This document shows positions 31,799 through 41,846 of a stretch of 64,000 nucleotides of DNA, one piece after another. Origin of the DNA: JAFGDH01 sp964441265 (lineage in GTDB: Archaea > Aenigmatarchaeota > Aenigmatarchaeia > QMZP01 > QMZT01); contig CAYYKJ010000007.1 of assembly GCA_964441265.1 (NCBI GenBank), positions 1-64,000 of the forward strand, given 5' to 3'. Position numbers and translations under genes: made by a program. Position 1 is the first letter of the stretch. Each line of letters begins with the position of its first letter. The notes under the pieces are model-generated. The model saw only the letters and a program-made list of their open reading frames with translations. It was not told where the DNA came from and did not search any database.

Positions 31799-33790
31799 CT
31801 AATTTTTAAAAACGGATTGTGCGCCCCCTTGGGTTTCCATGTACCCTCCATTCTCCCTCGCGTACGCGATCAGCTCCCGGTATGTCCCGTGATGCTCAAG
31901 GGTTTTGGAATCGCCCGTCATGATCAGCTTCTTCCTCGCCCTGGTTATGGAGACGTTCAGCCTCCTGAGATCCTCCAGGAAGCCTATCGATCCCTTCCCG
32001 TTCGATCTCACGAAAGAGACAAGGATGACGTCCTTCTCCCTGCCCTGGAAGCCGTCCACGGTCTTGGTCTCGACGTCCTCCGGGAGTTCCCTTTTCATGA
32101 GGTCTGTCTGGTCGTCGTAGGGGGATATGACCCCGATGCCTCTCGGCTTCACGCCCAGTTCCAGGAGCTGTTTTACCAGCTTCCTGATGATCGCGGCCTC
32201 CCAGGGGTTCTCCCTGGACTTTGACCCCGGCCTCTTCCTCTCCGGACATGATCCCAGTGTGTCGAGGAACACGAGCGGTCTCTCCGGATCGAGAGGGCCC
32301 TTGACCTTTATGTTCAGCTTATGGTTTCTGACGCTCTCCGCCGCGCGGAGGCCGTCGCTGTAGAATTGTTTACTGGGGAAGTCCATTATCACGCCGTTCA
32401 TCCGGTACTGGGTCTCCAGCATCTCCTTTATTCCCTCCCCGTGGACCTCGATCATCCTCTCGAACAGGGTCTCCTCCAGACCTCCTTTTTTCGCCTTCTG
32501 GTTCATTATGGTGGGTGGAAGTTGTTTGTGGTCCCCTGCCATCACGACCTTGCTTCCCCGGTTCATGGGTATGAGGCAGGACGGCTCGGTCGACTGCGTT
32601 GCCTCGTCTATGAATATGACGTCGAATTTCCTCTCCTCCATGATCTCGCTTCCGGCGGTGGAATTTGTGGTACACACCACATCCGCACTGTCCAGTATCT
32701 CGTTCACGGCCCCGTCCTCCAGCTTTTTGGCCTTTTCGATGAGACCGCTCATCCTTTCCTGGAGTCTGGCCCATTCCGCCATCTTCTTTATCTTCCCCGG
32801 CGGGACCCCTCTGGACCCCTCTCCCTTGCCGGCCAGCTCCAGTATCTTCTCGTTGCTCATGCCCCTCCTCCACCTCTGGGATGGGTATTCGTGCTCTTCC
32901 TTCTTCTCACTTATCCTGTCCGCCTCCTCCCTCAGCTTCCTGGCCTCCCCGTATTTCTCCACGTCCTGTACCAGGAAATCGAGGGAATGCTGCCTTAGGG
33001 ATTTGGTTATCCTGGCCGGGTGGCCAACCCTGACGGCCTTCCTCCCCTTCCCGGTTATGAAATCTACCATGTTGTCGACCGCTACGTTGGAAGCTGCAGT
33101 AGCCAGGACCTTCTTCCCCATTTTCACGTGCTGGATTATTATCTCTATCAGGGTGGTGGTCTTTCCCGTCCCCGGGGGGCCGTGGACCAGGAACATGTCC
33201 TTCGCTGCCACGGACATTTTCACCGCCCTCCTCTGGGAGGGGTCCAGTGTTTCGTCCTCTATCCTTATTCCCGGGGACTCCGAGAAGCCGGGCTTCCGCT
33301 TCCCCAGAAGGATGTCCCTCATCTCGGCCTTCCTGCCTTCCGCCTTCTCCATCCTGCCCAGGACGTCTTTCATCCTCTGGAAAGTTATGTCGTTGACGTA
33401 GAGGTCCATCCTCAGGCCCCTGCCGTATGCAAGGCGAGGGGGCTTCCTTTCGAAAGAAACGGTGACGGAATAACTGGTCTTGCCGCAGACCGTTCCCGTG
33501 GGATTCTCCTTGAGGAGGGGGTTCCCCCTGCTGATCAGGACGAGGTCTCCGACGGATATCTCCGTTTCCGGGAGCGGCCCTCCCCTCACGTACTTTATGA
33601 TGTGGCTTCCCCCCAGGCCGGTCCCCTGGTCCCTTCCCTTCAGGCCAAGAAGCGCCCTGCCCTTAGATTCCCTTTCCCGGGGGCTCATGTTCCTTATCTC
33701 GTTCTCGTGGGCCCGCATCTCCTCCTGCCTTTCCAGCTCCACCAGCCTCCCGTACCTCTTCCTGTATCTCCCGTAATCCCTGAAAATCAT
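31799..33790 (-). CDS. SF1 DNA/RNA helicase, Upf1/IGHMBP2-like
   Basis: A 663-residue superfamily 1B helicase. Walker A GPPGTGKT at residues 204-211, motif Ia ATAASNVAVDNMVD, Walker B VIFIDEATQSTEPS, motif III VVMAGDHKQLPPT, motif IV LETQYRMN, motif V ISPYDDQT with VDGFQGREKDVI, motif VI RRLNVSITRARKKL. The N-terminal ~130 residues include an OB-like beta region. Members unwind nucleic acid 5' to 3' and act in repair or RNA turnover. Upstream partner unclear; the small zinc gene lies downstream. Confidence 0.93.
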   Translation of the reverse strand: MIFRDYGRYRKRYGRLVELERQEEMRAHENEIRNMSPRERESKGRALLGLKGRDQGTGLGGSHIIKYVRGGPLPETEISVGDLVLISRGNPLLKENPTGTVCGKTSYSVTVSFERKPPRLAYGRGLRMDLYVNDITFQRMKDVLGRMEKAEGRKAEMRDILLGKRKPGFSESPGIRIEDETLDPSQRRAVKMSVAAKDMFLVHGPPGTGKTTTLIEIIIQHVKMGKKVLATAASNVAVDNMVDFITGKGRKAVRVGHPARITKSLRQHSLDFLVQDVEKYGEARKLREEADRISEKKEEHEYPSQRWRRGMSNEKILELAGKGEGSRGVPPGKIKKMAEWARLQERMSGLIEKAKKLEDGAVNEILDSADVVCTTNSTAGSEIMEERKFDVIFIDEATQSTEPSCLIPMNRGSKVVMAGDHKQLPPTIMNQKAKKGGLEETLFERMIEVHGEGIKEMLETQYRMNGVIMDFPSKQFYSDGLRAAESVRNHKLNIKVKGPLDPERPLVFLDTLGSCPERKRPGSKSRENPWEAAIIRKLVKQLLELGVKPRGIGVISPYDDQTDLMKRELPEDVETKTVDGFQGREKDVILVSFVRSNGKGSIGFLEDLRRLNVSITRARKKLIMTGDSKTLEHHGTYRELIAYARENGGYMETQGGAQSVFKN

Positions 33791-33873
33791 ATAAACAACT
33801 GGACGGGGAGTGCTTTAAATGTTTTTGTCCGGTCCGGGGCCTGCTCTTAAATTAGCGTCACCAATCTGATAAT

Positions 33874-34965
33874 ATGCCTGAGATAAAGCAGATCCCGGAG
33901 GACTTCGTGGTCAGGGAGATCTTCCGGAAGAAGGAACCCGGGGAAGGAGGGAAGACCGAGGACAGCCACTACGTATGGTTCACGCTCAAGAAGACCAACT
34001 GGAGCCTTTTCCGGGCGGTCAAAATGATCTCAAGGAAGCTGGGGGTCTCCGTGAAGAGATTCGGATATGCCGGCACCAAGGACAAGAGGGCGGTGACATA
34101 CCAGAAGGTTTCTGTGTGGAACGTCCCGATGGAGCGGCTGGAGTCGGTCAGGATAAAGGACATCGAGCTATCCGGTTTCGAGGAGAGGAGGGAGAGGATA
34201 AATCTGGGGGACCTGAAAGGCAACCGCTTCGAGATAACGGTAAGGGACATCGGGAAAGGGAAAAGGAAGGGTATGGAGAAGAACCTGGAGAGGATAAAAA
34301 GGGAGGGCATGATCAATTTTTACGGAAAGCAGAGGTTCGGGGTGAGGGGCAACACACACCTGGTCGGAAAGGAGATAATAAGGGACCGTCTGAAGGAGGC
34401 GGTCTGGACGTACCTGACTCATGGGAGAGAAAGGGAAAGGAACGAAGACGCCAGGTCGTTCAGGGAGAACCTGGAAAAGGGCGGGGATTTCATGGCCGCC
34501 ATTAAGGAGTGCCCGGGTTTCCTGGGGACCGAGAAGACACTTTTGCAGCACCTCGCCCGGGAACCGAACGATTACGCGGGAGCGCTGAGGAGGATACCGA
34601 AAAAGCTCCGGAGGATATTCGTCCATGCCTACCAGTCATACCTGTGGAACGAGATCGCGAAGGTTACGGAAGAGAAAACAATACCTATTATAGGTTTCGA
34701 TACCGATCTCTCGAAATACGAGTCGGGAAAAGAAATGAAGAGAATCCTCGGAGGGGAGGGGATAAAACCGGGCGATTTCAGGCTCAAGTCAATGCCCGAG
34801 CTCTCCGCCGAGGGGAGCGAGAGGAAAAGGATAGTTAGACCGAAGAAACTCGAATGGTCCTTCGGGGAGGATGAAATCAACGAGGGAAAGCTGAAATGCC
34901 TGCTGAAGTTCGGGATACCCCCGGGCTCCTACGCAACGGTCCTCGTGGACGGGGTGCTGAAATGA
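33874..34965 (+). CDS. truD: tRNA pseudouridine(13) synthase TruD
   Basis: A 363-residue TruD-family synthase that makes pseudouridine 13 (35 in some archaeal tRNAs). IPEDFVVREIFRKKEPG at the start, the catalytic region RFGYAGTKDKRAVTYQKVSV with its Asp, NFYGKQRFGVRGNTHLVGKE and a TRUD insertion domain, then PPGSYATVLV-type end. Length normal for archaea. Its TGA overlaps the ATG of the glycosyltransferase gene (ATGA). Confidence 0.95.
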   Translation: MPEIKQIPEDFVVREIFRKKEPGEGGKTEDSHYVWFTLKKTNWSLFRAVKMISRKLGVSVKRFGYAGTKDKRAVTYQKVSVWNVPMERLESVRIKDIELSGFEERRERINLGDLKGNRFEITVRDIGKGKRKGMEKNLERIKREGMINFYGKQRFGVRGNTHLVGKEIIRDRLKEAVWTYLTHGRERERNEDARSFRENLEKGGDFMAAIKECPGFLGTEKTLLQHLAREPNDYAGALRRIPKKLRRIFVHAYQSYLWNEIAKVTEEKTIPIIGFDTDLSKYESGKEMKRILGGEGIKPGDFRLKSMPELSAEGSERKRIVRPKKLEWSFGEDEINEGKLKCLLKFGIPPGSYATVLVDGVLK

Positions 34966-36059
34966 GGATAGGCAAATTCGCTCTGGTGGGGGGAAGCGGG
35001 ATACTGGTGAACGAGTTCTTCCTGTGGTTCTTCACGGAGATTTTCGGTTTCTATTATCTCGTTTCCTCTGCGATAGCCATAGAGCTGTCCATAATCTCCA
35101 ATTTCGTCCTGAACAATTACTGGACCTTCGGGGACAGGAAGAAAGACGTGGGATTTTTCAGGAGGCTGATCAAGTTCAATTCCGTCTCCCTGATCGGGAT
35201 GGTTTTCACCATATTGATACTGCACCTGTTGACGGAATATTTCGGGATTTACTACCTTATATCCAACCTCATCGCCATATCCATCGTCTTCGTATGGAAT
35301 TACTTCGCCAACAAGAGATGGACCTGGTCCCCGGGAATAAGGAGAATCCCCCCGGTGGCAAAGAATCCCATGGTTTCCATAGTGATCCCAACCTACAACG
35401 AGAGGGAGAACCTGGAACTGCTGATACCCGAGATATTCATGTCCCTCTCCGAGGGGGGCGTGAAGGGGGAGGTGATCGTCGTGGATGACGATTCCCCTGA
35501 CGGGACCGGGGAGACCGCGGAAAGGATGAAGAAGAGGTTCAGGATGAAGGTCATTCGCAGGGAGGGGAAGAAGGGTCTTTCCTCCGCGGTTCTGGAAGGT
35601 TTCGGGAAGGCGGAGGGGGAGATACTGGGGGTGATGGATGCCGATTTCTCTCACCCCCCGGGGGACATTCCGAGGCTGGTGAATCCAATAATCAGGAACC
35701 GGGCGGACATGACGGTGGGCAGCCGCAAGGTCCGCGGCGGAGGAACCGAAGGCTGGCCGCTGAAGAGGAAGATCATATCATGGGGGGCCGGCCTCCTGGC
35801 CAGGCCGCTGACCAGCGTGAGGGATCCCATGTCCGGTTTCTTCTTCCTCAAGAAGGGGGTCATCAGGGGATTGGACCTGAACCCCACCGGATACAAGATA
35901 GGTCTGGAGGTAATGGTCAAGGGAAGTAACGCGAGGATACTTGAGGTCCCCTTCGTTTTCCGGGAAAGGAAGTCCGGAGAGAGCAAGCTTACTTTCAGGG
36001 AGGATCTCCGGTATCTCTTCCATTTGATTAAATTATATTGGTACAAAGCGAATAGATAA
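34962..36059 (+). CDS. GtrA-GT2 fusion: polyprenyl-phosphate glycosyltransferase
   Basis: A 365-residue protein in two parts. Residues 1-125 are a four-helix GtrA-like domain (FALVGGSGILVNEFFLWFFT, NFVLNNYWTFGDR, NYFANKRWTW). Residues ~135-365 are a DPM1-type GT2 domain: SIVIPTYNERENLELLI, VIVVDDDSPDGTGE, GVMDADFSHPPGDIP and RDPMSGFFFL. It should load a sugar onto dolichyl phosphate for surface glycans. GtrA is more often C-terminal; here it leads. Translationally coupled to truD and followed 3 nt later by GT-C proteins. Confidence 0.92.
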   Translation: MRIGKFALVGGSGILVNEFFLWFFTEIFGFYYLVSSAIAIELSIISNFVLNNYWTFGDRKKDVGFFRRLIKFNSVSLIGMVFTILILHLLTEYFGIYYLISNLIAISIVFVWNYFANKRWTWSPGIRRIPPVAKNPMVSIVIPTYNERENLELLIPEIFMSLSEGGVKGEVIVVDDDSPDGTGETAERMKKRFRMKVIRREGKKGLSSAVLEGFGKAEGEILGVMDADFSHPPGDIPRLVNPIIRNRADMTVGSRKVRGGGTEGWPLKRKIISWGAGLLARPLTSVRDPMSGFFFLKKGVIRGLDLNPTGYKIGLEVMVKGSNARILEVPFVFRERKSGESKLTFREDLRYLFHLIKLYWYKANR

Positions 36060-36061
36060 AC

Positions 36062-37414
36062 ATGAACGGAATCCTGAAGAGAAGGGAGCTGGCGGTTTTC
36101 GTTTTGTTCCTGATATGCTATTCGTATTTCTACCTGCCGGCCGGATGGAACGAGAACAGCAGATACGACCTTACCTATTCCATGGTGGAAAACGGGACCT
36201 TCCGGATAGGCAGTTACCATGAGAACACACATGACAAATCATTCCTTGACGGACATTACTATTCGGACAAGGCACCGGGCTCCTCCTTCTTCGGTGCTGT
36301 GGCCTATTCGATGCTCGCCCCTTTCTCGGGGCCGGGCCCGGTTGCGGAGTATTTCATCAGGTTCCTGGTGGTCTCCCTCCCCTCCGCCTTCCTCTGCGTG
36401 CTTATTTACAGGCTTTCCGGCGAGTTCACGAAAAGGGAGAGGTACAGGGTGCTCGTGACCCTCGCTTACGGTCTGGGTACGATGGCTTTCCCTTATTCTC
36501 TCATGTTCTACGGTCACCAGATAGCCAGCGTTCTCCTGTTCTCCTGCTTCTATCTCCTTTTCACCAGGAGGGGTAGGATAGGTGATTACGGTCTCTTCGC
36601 CTGCGGTCTGATGATGGGAGCCGCTTTCATGACCGAATTCCCCGCCGCAATCATTTCGGTCTTCTTGTTCTTCTATGCATTCGCGGTTCTTGAGAATAAG
36701 GAGAAGATTTCCTTCCTGATACTGGGGATCATACCTCCCCTCATAATCCTCGCGGCCTACAATTTCCTCTGTTTTGGGGGGATGTTTTCCACCGGATATT
36801 CGTACCTCGCCTACCAGGAGTCCGCTGAATTCCAGTCCGCGGGATTCCTGGGGGTGTCACTCCCCGATCCCCTCGTCCTGTTGGGCATACTGTTCTCCCC
36901 GTACAGAGGGCTGTTCTTCTTTTCCCCATTCCTGCTCCTCTGCATACCCGGATTCCACCGCTTCTACAGGAACAACCGCCTCAGGAAGGAGTTCTGGCTG
37001 TTCCTCCTCTCCGTTCTTTCGTTCATTCTGTGGAATGCCGGTTATTCGGTGTGGTGGGGAGGATGGTCTCCCGGCCCCAGGCACCTAGTGCCCGTGATAC
37101 CTTTCATGGTCGTTACAATAATGCTATATTCCAGGGAATTCTCCGGCTGGAAGGAAAAGTTCGCGGTTCTGCTGGCGGCGGCTTCCATCGTCCTTACCTT
37201 TTCGGTCACCGTTACCGATCCCTTCCTGCCGGAGGGGGCATACAATCCCCTCGTCCAGCACACGATTCCCCTTCTCGCCAGGGGCGATTTCGCGTTCAAC
37301 GCGGGCAACCTGCTCGGTCTGGGGGGATTGCTTTCCCTGGTCCCCCTGCTGGCTGCCTTGGCGGTAATCCTGTGGATTCTTTCAGGAAGGAGGTTCCTGC
37401 AATGGATATCATAA
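36062..37414 (+). CDS. GT-C type membrane glycosyltransferase
   Basis: A 450-residue membrane protein with about 11 helices. The first outer loop holds NGTFRIGSYHENTHDKSFLD and YYSDKAPGSSFFG; the DKAPG element is typical of GT39/GT83-like enzymes that use lipid-linked sugars and place catalytic acidic residues in this loop. It ends 13 nt into the next gene. Exact acceptor unknown; context points to S-layer or lipid glycan assembly. Confidence 0.75.
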   Translation: MNGILKRRELAVFVLFLICYSYFYLPAGWNENSRYDLTYSMVENGTFRIGSYHENTHDKSFLDGHYYSDKAPGSSFFGAVAYSMLAPFSGPGPVAEYFIRFLVVSLPSAFLCVLIYRLSGEFTKRERYRVLVTLAYGLGTMAFPYSLMFYGHQIASVLLFSCFYLLFTRRGRIGDYGLFACGLMMGAAFMTEFPAAIISVFLFFYAFAVLENKEKISFLILGIIPPLIILAAYNFLCFGGMFSTGYSYLAYQESAEFQSAGFLGVSLPDPLVLLGILFSPYRGLFFFSPFLLLCIPGFHRFYRNNRLRKEFWLFLLSVLSFILWNAGYSVWWGGWSPGPRHLVPVIPFMVVTIMLYSREFSGWKEKFAVLLAAASIVLTFSVTVTDPFLPEGAYNPLVQHTIPLLARGDFAFNAGNLLGLGGLLSLVPLLAALAVILWILSGRRFLQWIS

Positions 37415-38805
37415 GAAGGATAGGCCCCGTGCGCATCCTTCTACTGGCCATACTGGGGGTCGGGATATTGCACATGATCCTGAAGTTCCACTTCATACTG
37501 TGGGACGAGGCGGTGTACATAGGCATAGGCAAGTACCTCTTTTCCCTTGGTTCGGTGGGGCTTTTCGAGGTCATCCGCCCGCCCGCCCTGCCGGTGATGC
37601 TCGGGTTCCTGTGGTTCCTGGGGGAGAGGGCGACCCTGTCTTACGACCTGCTCATCCTCCTCTTCTCCATGGGAAACGTGTACATGGCCTATCTCCTTGG
37701 GAAGAGAATTTCCGGGGAAAATGCCGGCCTTCTGGCGGGAGCATTACTCGCCATCACCCCCGTCTTCCTTTACAATTCCTTCAGGATAATGACCGGCATA
37801 CCATCCGCCTTCTTCGTTCTGATCTCCGTTTATCTGTATCTTGAGAAGAGGCCCCTTCTGGCCGGCCTTTTCTCGGGGCTGGCAGTTATGTTCAGATTCA
37901 CCAACGGGATACTTTTGCCGGTGCTCTTTTTGCTTCTCGTTCTGGACCATCACGGGGACCCCAAAAGACTGCTGAGGAAATCCCTTCTCATAGTCTTGGG
38001 ATTCTTGGTGGTCGTTTCTCCCTACCTCTTTGCCAGCCATCTCGCGTACGGAGATCCCCTCCATCCCCTGGTGCTCGCCGGCCAGCACCAGTACAATCCC
38101 GTCCACATCGTGGGTAATCCCGCGGAGAACCTCTTTTATTACCCCTCCCTCCTTTTCTGGGACAATATGCTGCTTTCCTTCTCCTTGTTTTCACTCCTGT
38201 ACATATCGGAAAACAAATGGGTGAGATATCTGTTGTTGATTTCGCTCGTATACTTGGTGGTGTTCACCTGGATGCCCAACAAGCAGCTCCGGTTCTCTCT
38301 CCCCTTTCTCCCGCTCCTTGCCGTGCTCTCCTCCTTCGGAATGCTGAGGATGAAGGACTACCTCCTGGAACAGAGGAGGAGGGTGATACTTTTCATCGCC
38401 TTCTCGCTGCTTATACTCCTATCAACCTCCGTCTCCCTTTGCAAGGATTTCCACAGGTTCGATTCCTTCCCGTCGGAGGAGCCGGGGATAGTCGGGGAAT
38501 ACTACCGCTATTTCGAGGACTCGGAGGGAACCATACTCACCAGCGACCCGGTCCCGGCCGCCTATTCAGACGTGTACATGGTCCCCTATTACAACAACAT
38601 AACCGATGCACACAGGATCTATGACCGGCATGTCGACCGGAGCGATTATGTGATCTTCAGCTTCAATCCGTTCCCCTGCTTTGACAGAGAATGCGAAGAA
38701 TTAAGAGAAGAACTGTTCGGGAAGATAAGCAGGAACGAGCTCTGCTTCAGCGAGACCTACGAGGAAACCAAGTACATCTTCAGGGTCAGTAAAACTCGGG
38801 ATTGA
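37402..38805 (+). CDS. GT-C (PMT/ArnT-like) membrane glycosyltransferase
   Basis: A 467-residue protein from the ATG at 37402, which overlaps the previous gene. It has ~10 helices; HFILWDEAVYIGIGKYLFSL carries the WDE acidic motif in the first outer loop, followed by RPPALPVMLGF, as in PMT_2-type enzymes. The C-terminal ~110 residues form an extracellular domain. It overlaps the convergent gene at 38786 by 20 nt. Likely transfers a sugar from a polyprenyl carrier; substrate not readable. Confidence 0.8.
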   Translation: MDIIRRIGPVRILLLAILGVGILHMILKFHFILWDEAVYIGIGKYLFSLGSVGLFEVIRPPALPVMLGFLWFLGERATLSYDLLILLFSMGNVYMAYLLGKRISGENAGLLAGALLAITPVFLYNSFRIMTGIPSAFFVLISVYLYLEKRPLLAGLFSGLAVMFRFTNGILLPVLFLLLVLDHHGDPKRLLRKSLLIVLGFLVVVSPYLFASHLAYGDPLHPLVLAGQHQYNPVHIVGNPAENLFYYPSLLFWDNMLLSFSLFSLLYISENKWVRYLLLISLVYLVVFTWMPNKQLRFSLPFLPLLAVLSSFGMLRMKDYLLEQRRRVILFIAFSLLILLSTSVSLCKDFHRFDSFPSEEPGIVGEYYRYFEDSEGTILTSDPVPAAYSDVYMVPYYNNITDAHRIYDRHVDRSDYVIFSFNPFPCFDRECEELREELFGKISRNELCFSETYEETKYIFRVSKTRD

Positions 38806-40351
38806 TGTCGTCGAAGGTGGTCTGGCCGGGGAATTCCTTTAGGAGTTTGTATCCGTAAGGGTAGGAGACCGTGTGGAAGAGTATGGCCCTGTTTTCCGGG
38901 TCCTCCTCCAGCCATTCTCTGACCTCGCGGTAATCTCCAGAGCTGAATACTCTGACGGCTATGGCTTTTGCCCCTGTTTCCCTGGCCCTTTCGGTAACCC
39001 TTCCCATCTGCCCGAAATCGTCTATGAGGACGTATTCCACGTCCAGTTCTATGTCACCTGTCAGCTGATCGAAATACATCCTTGGGGTGTCGTAATAGCT
39101 GAGGGCGAACTTGTCACCGGATACCCCCATGACCACGAATTTCTCTTCCGTGCCGAATTCAACGGGCCTGTCTCCTATCACCATTATGTTGCCTTCCCTC
39201 CTGATGGGAGGGGAGCCCAGTATCTCTAATCCGCTCCCGAGAATGAGGGGCAGGTACTTGTCCGTGAAGCATATGGTCTTTATGCCCTTGCTCCCGAGAT
39301 ACATGGCCGCCTTGATCTTGCCGGGATTGTCGCAGCAACCCACCACCACCGTGGCGTTTTTCCGGACGGCCTGCTCCACCAGCATGTTTATGCCGTGGGT
39401 GTCTATTATGACCGCGATGTCTTCCCTGAAGAAGCGGGTGGTTGGGTAGAGGACCTTGTCCCTTGGGACCTCGAACCGGAAGACTCCATTCTCATCCGGA
39501 GCGTACCACTTCCCCTCCCGGTTTATGACGACGGTCCCACTGGCCGTCATGTGGGTGAGTCCCACCTCCCGTATTTCCCGGATGCGTGCCCCTTCGTGCC
39601 ATCCTATTTCCGGGAGGAGTTCGGTCTTGTTGTAACTCAGCCTTTCGGAGAAGGTGGTGAGGAGCTTCGGCCTCTGGAGTTCGTATTCGGTAAGCAATTC
39701 GTCCCTTCCGGCCCTGTAGAGAGGACCATAAAATATCTGGTAGCTCAGCCAATCCCTGGTGACCCTGTCGACCTGAGAAACCAGGATATCATGTTTGCCG
39801 AGATTTATTGAGGATTTCCCTGTTACGAACCCCTCCGGGTTCTCGGGGACGGAAAGGTTGAAGTCGGGGAGCCCCGCGGTATCCGTTTCGAAGTCGAGTG
39901 TTTCATTCAAGGCCAGAGCCTCGTCAAGTTCAGAGCGGAATTCGTTCCCCGCCGACTTCCAGAGTTCCGATGCCTTCAGCAGATCCCCTTCCGCATCCCT
40001 CCCGCAGTCCAGGGAGGCGAGCGTCTCGTATATTATCGCATCCCGCTCCGGTTCCCCTGAGAGCGAATGCTCGTAATGTGGGACCGATTCGCATATCAGG
40101 GAGGAGTCGTTTTTCAGTCTCCCCAGTATCAGGAGGATATCCCCCCTGGCGAAATCGCTTATGTCCTCCTCCAGAAGGTTCGTGAGGTTTCCTGTGAATG
40201 ACCTTTCATCCGAGCCCGTTGCCCTCAGGACGAAATGGAAGTCATGATTCTTCCCATGAGGGTCCGCATCCTGGTTCAATGTATCGGGGGCTAATAGCAT
40301 TGCTCCTAAAAAAATCATTATTATCACGAGAAGTGTTATTTCCATCTTCAT
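38786..40351 (-). CDS. Signal-anchored extracellular protein of unknown function
   Basis: Not recognised. A 521-residue protein with an N-terminal hydrophobic anchor (residues ~4-22) and a large outside domain containing many N-x-S/T sequons (for example NLTN, NETL, NLSV, NKTE). The second half has Rossmann-like strands (ATVVVGCCDNPGKIKAAMYL, GIKTICFTDKYLPLILGSG, NIMVIGDRPVEFG). It is convergent with the GT-C gene on one side and divergent from another on the other, within the surface-glycan block. May be a glycosylated surface enzyme or binding protein (inference). Confidence 0.55.
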   Translation of the reverse strand: MKMEITLLVIIMIFLGAMLLAPDTLNQDADPHGKNHDFHFVLRATGSDERSFTGNLTNLLEEDISDFARGDILLILGRLKNDSSLICESVPHYEHSLSGEPERDAIIYETLASLDCGRDAEGDLLKASELWKSAGNEFRSELDEALALNETLDFETDTAGLPDFNLSVPENPEGFVTGKSSINLGKHDILVSQVDRVTRDWLSYQIFYGPLYRAGRDELLTEYELQRPKLLTTFSERLSYNKTELLPEIGWHEGARIREIREVGLTHMTASGTVVINREGKWYAPDENGVFRFEVPRDKVLYPTTRFFREDIAVIIDTHGINMLVEQAVRKNATVVVGCCDNPGKIKAAMYLGSKGIKTICFTDKYLPLILGSGLEILGSPPIRREGNIMVIGDRPVEFGTEEKFVVMGVSGDKFALSYYDTPRMYFDQLTGDIELDVEYVLIDDFGQMGRVTERARETGAKAIAVRVFSSGDYREVREWLEEDPENRAILFHTVSYPYGYKLLKEFPGQTTFDDINPEFY

Positions 40352-40400
40352 GTTGAAATAGTTCCGGCAGTATTTAAATTCAGGTATTCCTATTATAAAA

Positions 40401-41807
40401 ATGGGCGAAATGGGGAAGGCCGTTGGGGCTTTTTATGACATGGTGAAGGAAAACAGACTGATTGCGGTCCTTTTCGTTTTTTCAACTCTTTTCTTCCTTT
40501 TCCAGCACACGACGGGAATATCCTGGGACTTCGCTTCCTACGTCCTTAACGCGAAATACCTTTTCGGAGACGGGTTCTATTTCGAGCTTCTCCGGCCCCC
40601 GGTGACTCCTTTTCTTCTGGGGATTTTCAGCGTTTTCGGATGGGCCGCTTCTGAGTATGTGTACATAATATTCGTTTCTTCTCTGTATCTTTTTTCCTGC
40701 GTCAGGGTTTCTGAGGCCCTCGGGATCGACAGGAGGATTTTTTACGCTCTCTCCCTCAACCCCTTCGTTCTTTTTTACGGGCTTTCAGTAGGTACCGAGC
40801 TCCTTTCCCTGGCCCTCCTCCAGCTCTTCGCTTACTACGCGCTCAGGAGCGACGGTTTTAGATCGGGTGTCTGTTCCGGCCTATGTTCCCTCGTCAGGTA
40901 CACCAATCTGATTTATGCCCCTCTCATACTCCTTTCGAAGAGTCTCAGGAAGATTCTTGTATTCGCTCTGGTGGTTGCGCTTGTATTCTCGCCCTGGCTC
41001 CTTTTCAATTACCTGAATTACGGACACCCCCTGATGAGCATGCTGGATTCCTTCATACTGACCGTAACGACGAGGGCGGACATCGTAATGGGTTTTGATA
41101 TCTCTCATGTGTTTATTGCCGGGAATTATCTCATCCCTCTCTTCCTTTTAGGAGTTTTTCTGAAATACAGGGAGGGATCATTCGGAAAGAAAGAATGGGC
41201 CATGTTACTGGTCCTTTTCCTCACCCTATTCTCTTATTACAGGATACCCCTGAAGCACCCCAGGTTCCTTTTCAATCTGGCGCTCCCGTTAGCCTATTTT
41301 TCTTCATTGTCGCTGGAAAAATACAGGATCAGGCCCCTTTTTGTAGCCCTGTTCAGCATTGTGCTGGGTCTGGTTTTGCTGTTTCTGGTGGCGACCTCCA
41401 GCCCGATAGTCCCCCGCATGGGGCCTTCCGACCCTTCCGTGTATCTGGCGCACGGGGGGGGATGCATGGTGAGCAGCAACAGGTGGGTTTATTTCAATTA
41501 CCTCGGAATCCCTGCCGTTCCCAATCCGAGGGATTTCAGGCTGGAAGAGTACGTGAACGAGGGATACAGGATAATAATTTTCAGGGATCCCGAACCCGAT
41601 TATGCCCGCAATCTCAGCTTTCTGAGGCAGTTTCCGGTGATAGAGGAGGGAAACAATTACGTTGTGATCGGGAATGAGAGCCTGTGCCTTGATCCTTACG
41701 TGATTAACAGCACATACCACCAGCAGCTGAACGAGTCCATATACATCGGATACGGCTATCCGGTGGAGAAAGACCCCCTGAAAATCGTGATTTCGGGAGA
41801 ATACTAG
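40401..41807 (+). CDS. GT-C type membrane glycosyltransferase
   Basis: A 468-residue membrane protein with ~10 helices. The first outer loop, TGISWDFASYVLNAKYLFGD, carries a WD acidic motif, followed by ELLRPPVTPFLLGIFSVFG, the same plan as the gene at 37402. A C-terminal soluble part (~110 residues) follows HGGGCMVSSNRWVYFNYLG. Probably uses a polyprenyl-linked sugar. Divergent from the anchored protein gene; its own TATA-like box (tatttaaattc) lies ~30 nt upstream. Confidence 0.75.
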   Translation: MGEMGKAVGAFYDMVKENRLIAVLFVFSTLFFLFQHTTGISWDFASYVLNAKYLFGDGFYFELLRPPVTPFLLGIFSVFGWAASEYVYIIFVSSLYLFSCVRVSEALGIDRRIFYALSLNPFVLFYGLSVGTELLSLALLQLFAYYALRSDGFRSGVCSGLCSLVRYTNLIYAPLILLSKSLRKILVFALVVALVFSPWLLFNYLNYGHPLMSMLDSFILTVTTRADIVMGFDISHVFIAGNYLIPLFLLGVFLKYREGSFGKKEWAMLLVLFLTLFSYYRIPLKHPRFLFNLALPLAYFSSLSLEKYRIRPLFVALFSIVLGLVLLFLVATSSPIVPRMGPSDPSVYLAHGGGCMVSSNRWVYFNYLGIPAVPNPRDFRLEEYVNEGYRIIIFRDPEPDYARNLSFLRQFPVIEEGNNYVVIGNESLCLDPYVINSTYHQQLNESIYIGYGYPVEKDPLKIVISGEY

Positions 41808-41846
41808 CTTTTTAAGAATTTAATCCTTAAAATCCAAAGAATAAAC

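Noticed and set aside
37030..37402. Long N-terminal extension of the GT-C gene at 37402
   Set aside because: The extra 124 codons overlap the previous gene in another frame and have no membrane-protein character.
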